From Flavobacteriales bacterium (lineage in GTDB: Bacteria > Bacteroidota > Bacteroidia > Flavobacteriales > Flavobacteriaceae), in the NCBI GenBank assembly GCA_011524905.1, contig WTJI01000043.1:1-45389 (forward strand): a stretch of 45,389 nt of DNA, given 5' to 3'. This document shows, in pieces, positions 22,318 to 31,066 of the stretch. Within the stretch, counting starts at the first letter, position 1. Each line of letters starts with the position of its first letter. Below the pieces are notes generated by a model that did no database searches, had not been told where the DNA came from, and was given only the letters and a program-made list of their open reading frames with translations. Position numbers and translations under genes: made by a program.

Positions 22318-22961
22318 GTTTGTACCCATTGCAGCATGTCTTGGAAATTTTCAGGGTTAATAGTGTGTCCTGCAGCGTATTCTTTATAGGTAATGTTGGG
22401 GTTGTTTTTTTGTAGGGCCACCACGGTTTTTCTAGGATAGGTAATAGGGATAGTTGCATCTTCAGTACCGTGGGAAGCAAAACCTGTAATCCCTCTGTAG
22501 TGGGCAATAGGCTGCGCCAGTAGTTCAGGATCGATCACGCCACTTAAGCCAATTACTTGTTGTACAAGTTGGGGATGGTCTAATGCTAAAGTCCAACTCA
22601 AAATGGCCCCTTGACTGAATCCCATAGCAGTTACTTTTTGTGGGTTCAATTTGTATGTCTTACAGTAGTGACTGATGTTGTTTTGTAATAATGTCAGGCT
22701 TTCTTTTGCTTGGTTCAAATTACTCAGCCGTTCCATATTGGCAGTAATCTCCAACTCATACCACGCATAACCACCAAAAGGTAAACCTATTGGGGCGTTG
22801 AGTGCAACAATTCCAAATTCGGGCGGAAGGTATGGGACAAAAGAAAATAAGTCTTCCTTGTTGCTTCCATAGCCATGCAACAAAAAAATGGCAGGGGCCT
22901 GAGAAGATGTAGGAGCAAGGGGTGCGCGATATAAGTGGTCTAGGAGAGTATTATTTCCCAT
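22299..22961 (-). CDS. Alpha/beta hydrolase, carboxylesterase/phospholipase type
   Basis: About 220 aa from ATG 22961. The frame is open further upstream, but that part lies inside the dihydroorotase-like gene. Family marks are the L-L-H-G-Y-G-S-N-K-E-D oxyanion region near residue 25, the nucleophile elbow G-F-S-Q-G-A, an Asp in the G-T-E-D-A-T segment, and the late catalytic His in A-A-G-H-T-I. This is the phospholipase/carboxylesterase family (PF02230 type), which hydrolyses short acyl esters. It overlaps the upstream gene by 11 bases and ends the LolD-TIGR02757-dihydroorotase-like operon. Confidence 0.85.
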   Translation of the reverse strand: MGNNTLLDHLYRAPLAPTSSQAPAIFLLHGYGSNKEDLFSFVPYLPPEFGIVALNAPIGLPFGGYAWYELEITANMERLSNLNQAKESLTLLQNNISHYCKTYKLNPQKVTAMGFSQGAILSWTLALDHPQLVQQVIGLSGVIDPELLAQPIAHYRGITGFASHGTEDATIPITYPRKTVVALQKNNPNITYKEYAAGHTINPENFQDMLQWVQTYFSKG

Positions 22962-24213
22962 CAGTGCTATTCCATATGAGTTGTTGGTTGTGATAACTAC
23001 CCAATACTTTCCCTGTAAGTGTGGCTCCAAGATAAGCACAGTTCTTAGAACTTGAATGCAAATCTTTTTTTTCTAAAACCGAACTGCCGTTGGGATTAAA
23101 AAAGGTTAGATCAGCCACTTGGCCCTCGGATAGGGTAGGAGAAGGTAAACCAAACACCGACTTGGTTCGCGTCAAAAATGTAATGACCTTTTCTACAGGA
23201 AATAGATTGGTTAAAAGACCAAAGCAAGCTTCTAAGCCAATGGTTCCAGGGGCAGCCAGGTCGAATTCTACATCCTTGGCTTCTGGATTCATGGGTTGAT
23301 GCATGCTAGTGATACCGTCAATGGTCCCATCTAATAACCCCTGTCTGAGGGCTTGTTGATCGATTTTTGATCGAATGGGCGGGTAGATTTTTAAATTGGC
23401 ATCATATCCCATCAAGGCACTGTCGTCAAAATACAAATGGGGCAGCCCAACGCTGCAACTGACTTGGAGCCCCTTTTGTTTGGCTGCTCGAATATGTGCA
23501 ACTGCAGCAGCTGTGCTGACAAAAGGGATATGCAATTTACCCCCTGAATTTTCCAACAATTCTAGATCGCGGTTGACTTGAATACTTTCTGCAACAGATG
23601 GAATCCCTTTAAGCCCTAAAATTGTACTGGTTTCTCCTTCGTGCATCATTCCTCCTTCTTGTAATTCAGCAGCAGCTGGGTGAGAAAGAATAAGCCCATT
23701 AAATGATTGCACATATTCCAGTCCAATTTTTAGAAGCTGTGGATTTTGTATGGGTGAGAAAGCATCATAAAACGCCATCGCACCAGCTTGTTGTAGGGTA
23801 AATAATTCAGCTAGTTGCTGTCCTTTGCTTCCCTGGGTGAGTGCGCCCAAGGGGTGTAGTTGCGTTAAATGATTCTGACTTTGGGTTAGCTGATGAACAA
23901 TACCGTTTTGTGAATCAATCACAGGGCTAGTATTGGGCAGCAAACCAATATGCGTAAACCCAGAACGGGCCGCTGTTATCAAGCCATTGGCGATGTTTTC
24001 TCGATCTTCAAAGCCTGGCTCGCCAAAACATACCAGGGGGTCAAACCAGCCTGCGGAAACATGAAGGTTTTCATCGGCTATGATCCGATCAGCTTTGGTG
24101 GCATTGGTTCCAAATGCTTTAAGTATACCATTTTCAATAAAAAAAGAAAGCTTTTCCCCATGCTTGGGATGTGAAGGGGCTATCAATGTGGCATTTTTTA
24201 CAAGTATGCGCAT
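22951..24213 (-). CDS. Dihydroorotase-like protein without catalytic metal ligands
   Basis: 420 aa from ATG 24213 (M-R-I-L-V-K-N-A-T-L). It aligns end to end with the flavobacterial dihydroorotase family of the amidohydrolase superfamily. The metal-binding D-x-H-x-H of true dihydroorotases is here A-G-W-F-D-P-L-V-C-F-G-E-P-G: the two His are L60 and C62, and the substrate Arg is G64. The late S-D-H-A-P-H motif reads S-M-H-Q-P-M, losing the catalytic Asp. It is therefore probably inactive on dihydroorotate, perhaps a structural partner for aspartate transcarbamoylase as known for non-catalytic PyrC homologues. It has its own possible promoter box and overlaps the following esterase gene. Confidence 0.8.
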   Translation of the reverse strand: MRILVKNATLIAPSHPKHGEKLSFFIENGILKAFGTNATKADRIIADENLHVSAGWFDPLVCFGEPGFEDRENIANGLITAARSGFTHIGLLPNTSPVIDSQNGIVHQLTQSQNHLTQLHPLGALTQGSKGQQLAELFTLQQAGAMAFYDAFSPIQNPQLLKIGLEYVQSFNGLILSHPAAAELQEGGMMHEGETSTILGLKGIPSVAESIQVNRDLELLENSGGKLHIPFVSTAAAVAHIRAAKQKGLQVSCSVGLPHLYFDDSALMGYDANLKIYPPIRSKIDQQALRQGLLDGTIDGITSMHQPMNPEAKDVEFDLAAPGTIGLEACFGLLTNLFPVEKVITFLTRTKSVFGLPSPTLSEGQVADLTFFNPNGSSVLEKKDLHSSSKNCAYLGATLTGKVLGSYHNQQLIWNSTDGK

Positions 24214-24238
24214 AAAAAGAGTGCCTTCTGGCGTCCCA

Positions 24239-24246
24239 CAAAAATA
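24239..24246 (-). promoter_or_regulatory. TAnnTTTG box before the dihydroorotase-like gene
   Basis: TATTTTTG on the minus strand, 25 bases upstream of ATG 24213, in the 64-base gap after the TIGR02757 gene. Confidence 0.35.
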
Positions 24247-24277
24247 ACAAAGATTTGGCTGCTGGCGTAGGTCTAGA

Positions 24278-25030
24278 TTAGAATTTTTCAAAAGCACCCA
24301 AACCAAAAAGGGCAAAATCATAGCGAACAGGGTCGGTAGCATCCATTTTTCGCAATACCAAATCGAGTTCTTCAAGTGCTTTGCGGTCGTTTTGTTTGCG
24401 TTTTAGCAATCCCAACTTTCGAGCGATGTTTCCGGTGTGCACGTCCAAAGGAAGGGACAATTCGCTGGGTGAAATCGATTGCCACAAACCGAAATCAACC
24501 CCTGCACGGGCTGAGCGAACCATCCAACGCAAAAACATGTGCAATCGCTTCGCTGCTGAACCTTTTAAAGGGTCTGATAGGTGTTTTTCACTGCGTTTTT
24601 CATGTGGGGAAGCCAGCATAAAATTGCGGAAATGGTGGATTTTTTCTGCTACATTTTGGCCTGCTAACTGTCCAAAAAATGCATCCATGTCCGCATATTC
24701 ATTATAAAGGTGATGGAGACCCAAACAAAGAAAATGAAAGTCATTACTGTTAAAAGTCCGGTGGACAAAGTGGGGGAGTGTCGTATCTTGATAATTTTTA
24801 ATGAAGTCATAGGGTGCATGGCCCATTATAGCCATCATTTTGTGGGCGCTCTTTAAAATTGACTTGCGATTGCCCCAAGAAATTGTTGCTGTTAGAAAAC
24901 CAGCAATTTCTATATCAGCTTTTTTACTAAATAGATGGGGAATTTGTATGGGATCACTTTCAATAAACTGCGGCTGTTCGTAGAAAATTGCTTTTTCATC
25001 TAAAAATGATTGTAACGCTTGTTGCTTCAT
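24278..25030 (-). CDS. TIGR02757 (DUF2400) family protein
   Basis: A 250-aa soluble protein of the TIGR02757 family, recognised by the start F-L-D-E-K-A-I-F-Y-E-Q-P-Q-F-I-E-S-D-P-I-Q-I-P-H and the I-A-G-F-L-T-A-T-I-S-W-G-N-R block, with L-P-L-D-V-H-T-G-N-I-A-R-K-L-G near residue 210. The V-H-T-G and basic helices recall helix-hairpin-helix DNA glycosylases, but no catalytic lysine is clear, and function is unknown. Its ATG overlaps the stop of the upstream ABC ATPase gene (ATGA), so it is translationally coupled. Confidence 0.85.
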   Translation of the reverse strand: MKQQALQSFLDEKAIFYEQPQFIESDPIQIPHLFSKKADIEIAGFLTATISWGNRKSILKSAHKMMAIMGHAPYDFIKNYQDTTLPHFVHRTFNSNDFHFLCLGLHHLYNEYADMDAFFGQLAGQNVAEKIHHFRNFMLASPHEKRSEKHLSDPLKGSAAKRLHMFLRWMVRSARAGVDFGLWQSISPSELSLPLDVHTGNIARKLGLLKRKQNDRKALEELDLVLRKMDATDPVRYDFALFGLGAFEKF

Positions 25031-25698
25031 GCCCTAATTTGACCATCTTGTAGGACAATTGTTCGGTCGGCTTGTTCAGCCAAAAGCTCATTGTGGGTCA
25101 CAATCACAAACGCACATTTCAATTGATCACGGAGCTCGAAAAATAATTGATGCAATTGTTGTGCATTATCACTATCTAAGTTACCACTGGGCTCGTCGGC
25201 AAAAATGATATCGGGTTGGTTAATCAACGCTCGGGCTACAGCTACTCGCTGTTGTTCTCCTCCTGATAATTCAGCTGGTTTGTGGTGGATACGGTCCTGC
25301 AGTCCTAATGTTTCCAAAAGGGCAATTGCGCTGTTTTCGGCTTCTTGAGTGTCAGTTTTGCCAATCCATGCAGGCAAGCAAACATTTTCTAAGGCAGTAA
25401 ACTCTGGTAATAATTCATGGAATTGGAAAATAAAACCCAAGCGTTGGTTACGAAAATGTGCCATTGCCTTGGTTGTCATTTTCGATAGGTCATTCCCCAA
25501 CACAATCAATTCAGAATTAGCTGCAGCAGAGGGTTTGTCAAGCGTCCCTAGCAATTGGAGTAGGGTACTTTTTCCTGCTCCCGAAGGACCTACTATGGCT
25601 AGAACCTCACTGGCTTTTACCGTTAAATCCACAGATTTAAGGACTGTTAGCGAGCCAAAAGATTTGGATAGATTACGCGCACGAATGATGTCTTGCAT
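25027..25698 (-). CDS. ABC transporter ATPase, LolD-like
   Basis: A 223-aa ABC ATP-binding subunit with Walker A G-P-S-G-A-G-K-S-T, the LolD/MacB/FtsE-type F-Q-F-H-E-L-L-P-E-F-T-A-L-E-N-V segment at the Q-loop, signature L-S-G-G-E-Q-Q-R-V and Walker B I-I-F-A-D-E-P-S-G-N-L-D. In Bacteroidetes this class drives LolCE-type lipoprotein release or MacB-like export from the inner membrane. No permease gene is next to it here, so the partner must be elsewhere. First gene of a four-gene operon. Confidence 0.9.
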   Translation of the reverse strand: MQDIIRARNLSKSFGSLTVLKSVDLTVKASEVLAIVGPSGAGKSTLLQLLGTLDKPSAAANSELIVLGNDLSKMTTKAMAHFRNQRLGFIFQFHELLPEFTALENVCLPAWIGKTDTQEAENSAIALLETLGLQDRIHHKPAELSGGEQQRVAVARALINQPDIIFADEPSGNLDSDNAQQLHQLFFELRDQLKCAFVIVTHNELLAEQADRTIVLQDGQIRA

Positions 25699-25702
25699 GT
25701 CC

Positions 25703-25710
25703 CAAAAGTA
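25703..25710 (-). promoter_or_regulatory. TAnnTTTG box of the LolD-like gene
   Basis: TACTTTTG on the minus strand, four bases before the ATG, suggesting a nearly leaderless operon message. Confidence 0.45.
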
Positions 25711-25836
25711 AAGTAATTTTCTTAGCTACGGTAACAGAAACGGCCGCCTTTTTTGTTGATGATTCTGGGCTATTTATCATCTTTTTACCAAGAAATATGA
25801 AACAAAAAGGCAATCTGTTTAATAAAAAATGTATGT

Positions 25837-26388
25837 TTGTTAAACAATATTTACTCATTGGAAACAATTGCATATTTTGCTGGCGGATGCTTTTGGTGCA
25901 CAGAAGCAGTCTTCCAAAGACTCAAAGGGGTACAAGAAGTAGTGCCTGGATATATGGGCGGCACCATCAAAAACCCAGCCTATCGAGAAGTATGCAGTGG
26001 TCGAACAGGGCACGCCGAAGCCATAAAAGTTACTTTTGATGCCAATCTTATTACTTATGATGAACTGGTCGCGATCTTTTTTTCCACTCATGATCCAACT
26101 ACGCTCAACCGACAAGGAGCCGATGTAGGTACGCAATACCGTTCCGCAATTTTTTGTACTGATTCGGCGCAACGGGATACCGCCGAGCGTATCATTCAGG
26201 AGCTAACAAATCAATCGGTTTTTGACAGCCCTATTGTGACAGAAATCAACGATGAAGTTCCTTTCTATCTCGCTGAAGAGGAACATCAAAATTATTATAA
26301 CGAACACGGACAGCAGCCTTATTGTCAGGCGGTTATTTCTCCTAAGATTCAAAAATTTATCCAACAATATCAATCTCTTTTAAAATGA
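25837..26388 (+). CDS. msrA: Peptide methionine-S-sulfoxide reductase MsrA
   Basis: A complete MsrA of about 180 aa that reduces the S form of methionine sulfoxide in proteins. The catalytic motif [11 protein letters not shown] is at residues 16-26, with G-Y-M-G-G-T, E-A-I-K-V-T-F and [17 protein letters not shown] all in place. No in-frame ATG exists before the motif: the candidates are TTG at 25837 or 25858. An ATG at 25833 is in another frame, so a small start-site frameshift is possible. The 3' end overlaps folE by four bases (ATGA). Confidence 0.9.
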   Translation: MLNNIYSLETIAYFAGGCFWCTEAVFQRLKGVQEVVPGYMGGTIKNPAYREVCSGRTGHAEAIKVTFDANLITYDELVAIFFSTHDPTTLNRQGADVGTQYRSAIFCTDSAQRDTAERIIQELTNQSVFDSPIVTEINDEVPFYLAEEEHQNYYNEHGQQPYCQAVISPKIQKFIQQYQSLLK

Positions 26389-26978
26389 ATGATAATTTTA
26401 ACATAGACACCCTACCCATCACTGAAGCAATTAGCGAAAATTACACCCATATCATTGATTTATTGGGAGAAAACGCAACCCGTGAAGGGCTCTTGAAAAC
26501 ACCAGAAAGGGCTTCTAAAGCCATGAAATTTTTGACGCAGGGTTATGAAATGGATCCCAAGCAAATTCTTCAAAGTGCTATGTTCAAGGAAGACTACAAC
26601 GAAATGGTTATTGTGAAAGACATTGAGTTGTATTCACTTTGCGAACACCATTTACTCCCTTTCTTTGGGAAAGCACATATTGCATATATCCCCAACGGTC
26701 ACATAGTTGGGTTAAGTAAAATTCCCCGTGTGGTAGATGTATTTGCCCGCCGACTTCAAGTGCAAGAACGGTTGACCGAGCAGATTCTGGATTGTATCAA
26801 CGATACGCTCAAACCAGAAGGAGTTGCTGTTATTATCGAAGCCTCCCACATGTGTATGATGATGCGTGGAGTGCAAAAGCAAAATTCGACCACCACGACC
26901 TCTGGTTTTCGCGGAGCATTTAAAGAAACTGATACCCGTAATGAGTTCCTGAAATTGGTGTCCTCAACTTTGACCTAA
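26385..26978 (+). CDS. folE: GTP cyclohydrolase I
   Basis: A 197-aa FolE, which makes dihydroneopterin triphosphate from GTP as the first step of folate (and queuosine/pterin) synthesis. The family blocks are present: [14 protein letters not shown], the zinc-binding [13 protein letters not shown] near residue 85, [23 protein letters not shown] and the second zinc Cys in [11 protein letters not shown]. The start overlaps the msrA stop, so the genes are coupled. Confidence 0.97.
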   Translation: MNDNFNIDTLPITEAISENYTHIIDLLGENATREGLLKTPERASKAMKFLTQGYEMDPKQILQSAMFKEDYNEMVIVKDIELYSLCEHHLLPFFGKAHIAYIPNGHIVGLSKIPRVVDVFARRLQVQERLTEQILDCINDTLKPEGVAVIIEASHMCMMMRGVQKQNSTTTTSGFRGAFKETDTRNEFLKLVSSTLT

Positions 26979-26982
26979 GACG

Positions 26983-27288
26983 TTATTTCTCCTTGGGGTA
27001 TAAGCCCATTTTTCGCAGCATTTTCTTTTCGAAGGCCCAAAAGAACTTGAATTGAAAAAAAACAGTGCCGAAGAAAAGTAAAAGAACTTGGTAAAGCGGG
27101 AAAATCAAGACAATCCGAAATAAATAATACAAAAACACGCCATAGTTTTCCTTTGTGATGTTGAGGTAGTCCAAGATGGGCTGGCCCAGCTTGACACTCA
27201 TGGAACCAGTAATGGCAAATACGATAAAAATGACAAACAATTGGAAGTTAGATTGTACTTCCCACCGTTCTTTTAACCTTTTTAGCAC
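26983..27288 (-). CDS. DUF6787-like small membrane protein
   Basis: A 101-aa protein with two hydrophobic segments (about residues 16-38 and 50-80), basic ends, and the pattern W-E-V-Q-S-N-F-Q-L-F-V-I-F-I-V-F-A-I-T-G. This is how DUF6787 proteins of Bacteroidetes look, to my recollection. Role unknown. It follows serA after five bases in the same direction, so it is probably the last gene of the serine operon. Confidence 0.7.
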   Translation of the reverse strand: MLKRLKERWEVQSNFQLFVIFIVFAITGSMSVKLGQPILDYLNITKENYGVFLYYLFRIVLIFPLYQVLLLFFGTVFFQFKFFWAFEKKMLRKMGLYPKEK

Positions 27289-27293
27289 TTTAT

Positions 27294-28244
27294 CTAGCTC
27301 AAAATTTCGATAATTTGATCGGCTAACTCTTGGCCAATTCGGTCTTGTGCCTCTTGGGTAGCTGCACCAATATGGGGGGTTAAAGAGATTTTAGGATGCA
27401 TCAATAATTTGATTTCAGGATTGGGTTCATTTTCAAAAGTATCCAAGGCAGCAAAAGCCAAATGATCGTTATCCAGCGCAGCTACTAATGCGACTTCATC
27501 GACTACCCCGCCTCGCGCAGCATTGATCAAGGCAGCTCCTTTTTTCATTTTTCCTAAAGCCGTCGAATCAATGACATAATTTTTTTGTGCTGGGACGTGT
27601 AGGCTGACAAAATCCGATTCCTGTAATAGCTCATCCATAGCAGTTGTTTTAATGTTTACCGCTAAGCTGTCACCGTTGAATAGGGTCACAGGTACTTTTG
27701 CTTCTTCAATAAACTTATCCGATGCTAGGACCCGCATACCTACGCCCAATGCAATTTTAGCTACTTCTTGACCAATCCGCCCAAAGCCGATAATCCCCAT
27801 GGTCTTACCGCGCAATTCCATCCCTTTGGCGTAGGCTTTTTTGAGTCCTTTAAAATTAGACTCACCTTCCAAGGGCATATTGCGATTGGCGTCGTAAAGA
27901 AAGCGTACCCCGCCATATAGGTGGGCGAACACCAATTCAGCAACAGAAGCTGAAGAAGCTGCAGGGGTGTTGATCACATGTACCCCTTTGTCGCGAGCAT
28001 AATCAACATCAATATTATCCATTCCAACCCCACCTCTGCCGATGATTTTGAGATTAGGACAAGCGTCGATTAGATCTTTTCTGGCAGTTGTAGCCGATCG
28101 TACCAATAAGACCGCTATGTCATTATTGTTGATGTAATCAATCAGTTGTTCTTGGGCGACATTGGTCGTTTCAACGGTAAAACCCGCTGCTTCTAGCGCG
28201 GAAATTCCAGATGGTGAAACACCATCATTGGCTAAAATTTTCAT
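27294..28244 (-). CDS. serA: D-3-phosphoglycerate dehydrogenase, short form
   Basis: A 316-aa NAD-dependent 2-hydroxyacid dehydrogenase that oxidises 3-phosphoglycerate, the first step of serine synthesis. The nucleotide-binding G-I-I-G-F-G-R-I-G-Q-E is near residue 151, the catalytic Arg in N-A-A-R-G-G-V-V, Glu in N-E-P-N-P and His in T-P-H-I-G-A-A-T. It ends after the catalytic domain, without the C-terminal ACT regulatory domain of E. coli SerA, so direct serine feedback is not expected. It lies nine bases after serC, supporting the assignment over other 2-hydroxyacid dehydrogenases. Confidence 0.93.
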   Translation of the reverse strand: MKILANDGVSPSGISALEAAGFTVETTNVAQEQLIDYINNNDIAVLLVRSATTARKDLIDACPNLKIIGRGGVGMDNIDVDYARDKGVHVINTPAASSASVAELVFAHLYGGVRFLYDANRNMPLEGESNFKGLKKAYAKGMELRGKTMGIIGFGRIGQEVAKIALGVGMRVLASDKFIEEAKVPVTLFNGDSLAVNIKTTAMDELLQESDFVSLHVPAQKNYVIDSTALGKMKKGAALINAARGGVVDEVALVAALDNDHLAFAALDTFENEPNPEIKLLMHPKISLTPHIGAATQEAQDRIGQELADQIIEILS

Positions 28245-28253
28245 GTTTTGTGA

Positions 28254-29318
28254 TTATAGCGTTCTTTCAAATTCTTTCATAACCTCGACTAAGAGCTGTA
28301 CGCTCTCCAAGGGTAGGGCATTGTATATAGAGGCACGGTAGCCACCAACGGAGCGGTGACCTTTTAGTCCGCTGATCCCTGCTTCGTTCCACAAGGCATC
28401 AAAACGTTGGGCCGTATTGGTATCAGTCAGATTAAACGTGGCGTTCATCTGGCTGCGGTCGTCTGGAGCTGCAAAACCAGTAAATGCTGTGTTACGGTCA
28501 ATTTCCTGATAGAGTTGCTGTGCCTTTTCTGCATTGATTTGTCCAACGGCATCTAACCCCCCTTGTGCTTTGATCCAACGCATGTTGAGCATCGCGGTGT
28601 AAACTGCAAATACGGGTGGCGTGTTGAACATACTTTCTTTGGCTATCATAAGTGAATAGTCCATCATGGAAGGAACTTTACGAGGAACCTTGCCCAATAA
28701 ATCCATATTGGCAATGACCAGTGTGGTGCCTGCAGGTCCTAAGTTCTTTTGTGCTCCAGCATAAAACAGACCGAATTTGTTGTAATCAAATGGGCGGGAG
28801 AAGATATCCGAACTCATATCCGCCACCAATGGTGCAGACAACACTGGAATGTCATGAAATTGTGTGCCAAAAATAGTGTTATTCGTTGTGAGGTGAACAT
28901 AGTCCAAATCATTGGTCACAGCATAATCTTTGGGAATGTGATTGTAGTTTGCCGATTTAGAAGAGGCTAGTTCAACAACTTCACCAAATAATTTTGCTTC
29001 CTTAATGGCTTTGTCAGACCAAGAGCCTGTATTAATATAACCTGCTTTGGTATCAAGCAAGTTGTATGCCGCCATAAGGAATTGAGTACTGGCACCACCT
29101 TGAAGAAAGATTGCGCGATAGTTGGTGTTCTCCAAGCCTGAAAGTTCCAATGCTAGGGCACAGGCTTCTTCCATAATGGCAATAAATTCTTTGCTGCGGT
29201 GAGAAATTTCGATTAATGACAAGCCCGAACCGTCCAATTCACGAACGGCATCTGATGCCTGCGAAAGAACTTCTTGTGGAAGAATGGCGGGACCTGCACT
29301 AAAATTGTGCTTTTTCAT
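28254..29318 (-). CDS. serC: Phosphoserine aminotransferase
   Basis: 354 aa from ATG 29318 (M-K-K-H-N-F-S-A-G-P-A-I-L-P); earlier in-frame starts are rejected because family members begin here. It is the PLP-dependent transaminase making phosphoserine from 3-phosphohydroxypyruvate and glutamate. The substrate loop H-R-S-K-E-F, the F-L-Q-G-G-A-S-T-Q-F phosphate-binding turn and the PLP lysine in Y-A-G-A-Q-K-N-L-G-P-A-G are present. G-H-R-S-V-G-G-Y-R-A-S closes the family set. Forms the serC-serA operon. Confidence 0.97.
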   Translation of the reverse strand: MKKHNFSAGPAILPQEVLSQASDAVRELDGSGLSLIEISHRSKEFIAIMEEACALALELSGLENTNYRAIFLQGGASTQFLMAAYNLLDTKAGYINTGSWSDKAIKEAKLFGEVVELASSKSANYNHIPKDYAVTNDLDYVHLTTNNTIFGTQFHDIPVLSAPLVADMSSDIFSRPFDYNKFGLFYAGAQKNLGPAGTTLVIANMDLLGKVPRKVPSMMDYSLMIAKESMFNTPPVFAVYTAMLNMRWIKAQGGLDAVGQINAEKAQQLYQEIDRNTAFTGFAAPDDRSQMNATFNLTDTNTAQRFDALWNEAGISGLKGHRSVGGYRASIYNALPLESVQLLVEVMKEFERTL

Positions 29319-29513
29319 ACTTAATTTTATAGCTGCAAATATCTGAACTTCTTGGCAATCACCAGCCATCACATCCGTTAATTATTCTTTTTTGTCAACA
29401 TATGTGTGATTGAAAATTAAATTCGTTTTTTATCATGAGATTGTATAATTGAGTTATACGGTTAGATCATGGCTAGTAAATCTTGATTTTCAACTACAAG
29501 TCGTTTGGTGGCC

Positions 29514-29594
29514 CTATAGTTTAAACCAGTAATTCACACCAACCCAAAAATCATTAGAATTTAGTAGCTAGGTACGGTCATGCAATTGCTTAGG
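29514..29594 (-). pseudogene. Possible relic of an outer-membrane protein C-terminus
   Basis: In the 311-bp space between serC and the acyl-CoA reductase one minus-strand frame ends L-L-N-S-N-D-F-W-V-G-V-N-Y-W-F-K-L-stop. This alternating aromatic pattern is typical of the last strand of outer-membrane beta barrels. It is preceded by an in-frame stop and nothing else recognisable, so if real it is a decayed fragment. The rest of 29319-29629 holds nothing I can name. Confidence 0.25.
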
Positions 29595-29629
29595 CTAAAG
29601 AATTGGATAAAATGACAAAAACGAAAGAC

Positions 29630-30643
29630 TTATAGTTGTTGTAAAAAAGTCAGCGTATCCACGCCATCGGCATAGTCCCATAGTTCTGGTTCTTGTGCCT
29701 TTCCTAGTGGGATGGCATTAGGAATTTCTAAACTGCTTATAACACACTGGATTTGCTCTTCGTTTTGTTGTAGTTGTTGGCTGATCGTGGCGAGGTCGTC
29801 GTAATAGGTGTAGTGCAGGCAAGCAATGGGTGCAGCCCAATCGTTGCTTTCTCGCAACATAAAAAAACCATTTTCCAAAAAAGGAAATTCACTCATCAAA
29901 AAAACAGCTTTATTGTAATCGTAGTTATTGGCATATTTTTGGTTTTCCATCACAGATTGGTAGGGATAGAGTCCACCAAAAATAAGGTCGAGATCAAAAC
30001 CTTTGGGCACGCATACTTTGGCTACATTTCGGCAACCAAGACCATAATACCGCAAGATATCATCGCCCAGCGCAGTATATTGTTCAGCACTTTCCGTGCC
30101 GTCCAAAACAGCCACGGCATTTCTATTTTTTCGGATCAAATGGGGTACGCTGGTAAAATAATGCTCAAAATAGCGTGCGGAATTGTTGCTTCCGGTGGCA
30201 ATAACAGCGTCATAATCTTGTAATCGGTCCACAAATTGAATCCGTCCTTTATTTTCAGGGCTAAGGCTTTCTAGTACACCAACCAACCAAGGCAGTAGGT
30301 AGGGGTCTTTGCTAGCGCATTTTACTTGTGCGTGATGTCCACTCACCCAGATACAGAGCAAGTCATGCAGCCCCACAAAGGGAATGTTCCCCGCTAAAAT
30401 AAGCCCAATTGTTCTTGGGGTAACTGAGGTCGAGTAGGGCGTGAGCCATTTGGTCAGTTTATCGGCTTGTAAAGCCTGCGCCCAACTGTGTAATGCGGTT
30501 TGAACCTGCTGGGTTGTAAACCATCCGTTACTGAGGTGGACTTGATTTAAGAGGGTCTTAAAGTCAGGATCAGAAGCTGGATTGGCGGCTAAAGTGGCCA
30601 TTTTTTGCCCTAGGGCGCTAAGGGTTACTACAGATGTTTTCAA
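29630..30643 (-). CDS. Acyl-CoA reductase, LuxC family
   Basis: A 337-aa member of the LuxC-type acyl-CoA reductase family, related to aldehyde dehydrogenases. The visible core is G-L-I-L-A-G-N-I-P-F-V-G-L-H-D-L-L near residue 80, the I-A-T-G-S-N-N-S-A-R segment near 155 and Y-Y-G-L-G-C-R-N-V-A-K-V with the catalytic-type Cys near 203. In Flavobacteriia this gene sits with the ferredoxin and serC-serA, as here, but its physiological acyl substrate is not established. It is divergent from the ferredoxin gene. Confidence 0.8.
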   Translation of the reverse strand: MKTSVVTLSALGQKMATLAANPASDPDFKTLLNQVHLSNGWFTTQQVQTALHSWAQALQADKLTKWLTPYSTSVTPRTIGLILAGNIPFVGLHDLLCIWVSGHHAQVKCASKDPYLLPWLVGVLESLSPENKGRIQFVDRLQDYDAVIATGSNNSARYFEHYFTSVPHLIRKNRNAVAVLDGTESAEQYTALGDDILRYYGLGCRNVAKVCVPKGFDLDLIFGGLYPYQSVMENQKYANNYDYNKAVFLMSEFPFLENGFFMLRESNDWAAPIACLHYTYYDDLATISQQLQQNEEQIQCVISSLEIPNAIPLGKAQEPELWDYADGVDTLTFLQQL

Positions 30644-30674
30644 TAGAAAGGTGCTTCGTTTTTGGATTTAGCCC

Positions 30675-30682
30675 TATTTTTG
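30675..30682 (+). promoter_or_regulatory. TAnnTTTG box of the ferredoxin gene
   Basis: TATTTTTG ends 27 bases before ATG 30710, in the divergent space with the acyl-CoA reductase gene. Confidence 0.45.
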
Positions 30683-30709
30683 CACAAAATTAATGAAAAA
30701 GAGCAACCC

Positions 30710-31060
30710 ATGGCGATTATTATTACCGACGAGTGTATCAATTGTGGCGCCTGTGAACCAGAATGTCCCAATACTGCAATTTATGAAGGTGCCGAAGAGT
30801 GGCGCTATCAAGATGGCACCCAGCTAACAGGTTCTTTCGTTTTGCCCAATGGTACGAAAGCCGAAGCGGGTACGGTTATGGAACCAGTGTCGGATGAATA
30901 CTATTATATTGTTCCAGACAAATGTACAGAGTGTAAAGGCTTTCATGATGAACCCCAATGTGCCGCCGTTTGTCCTGTTGATTGCTGTGTCCCCGACGAA
31001 GATCACGTAGAGTCAGAAGAAGCTCTTTTGGCCAAGCAAAAATTTTTACACCAAGAATAA
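30710..31060 (+). CDS. 4Fe-4S dicluster ferredoxin
   Basis: 116 aa from ATG 30710 ([15 protein letters not shown]); an upstream TTG start would only add an unrelated tail. The first cluster motif is [12 protein letters not shown] near residues 9-20. The second is [18 protein letters not shown], with an insertion before the last two Cys as in this Bacteroidetes ferredoxin group. It carries electrons in the cytoplasm; the partner may be the adjacent acyl-CoA reductase, which is inference. ychF follows after six bases. Confidence 0.92.
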   Translation: MAIIITDECINCGACEPECPNTAIYEGAEEWRYQDGTQLTGSFVLPNGTKAEAGTVMEPVSDEYYYIVPDKCTECKGFHDEPQCAAVCPVDCCVPDEDHVESEEALLAKQKFLHQE

Positions 31061-31066
31061 ATTACT

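Noticed and set aside
24214-24375. 54-residue N-terminal extension of the dihydroorotase-like frame
   Set aside because: It overlaps the TIGR02757 gene, contains the promoter box, and family members start at M-R-I-L-V-K.
25797-26039. Alternative ATG-led frame over the start of msrA
   Set aside because: It continues out of frame with the conserved MsrA motif and gives a Trp/Arg/Ser-rich product; kept only as a hint of a start-site indel.
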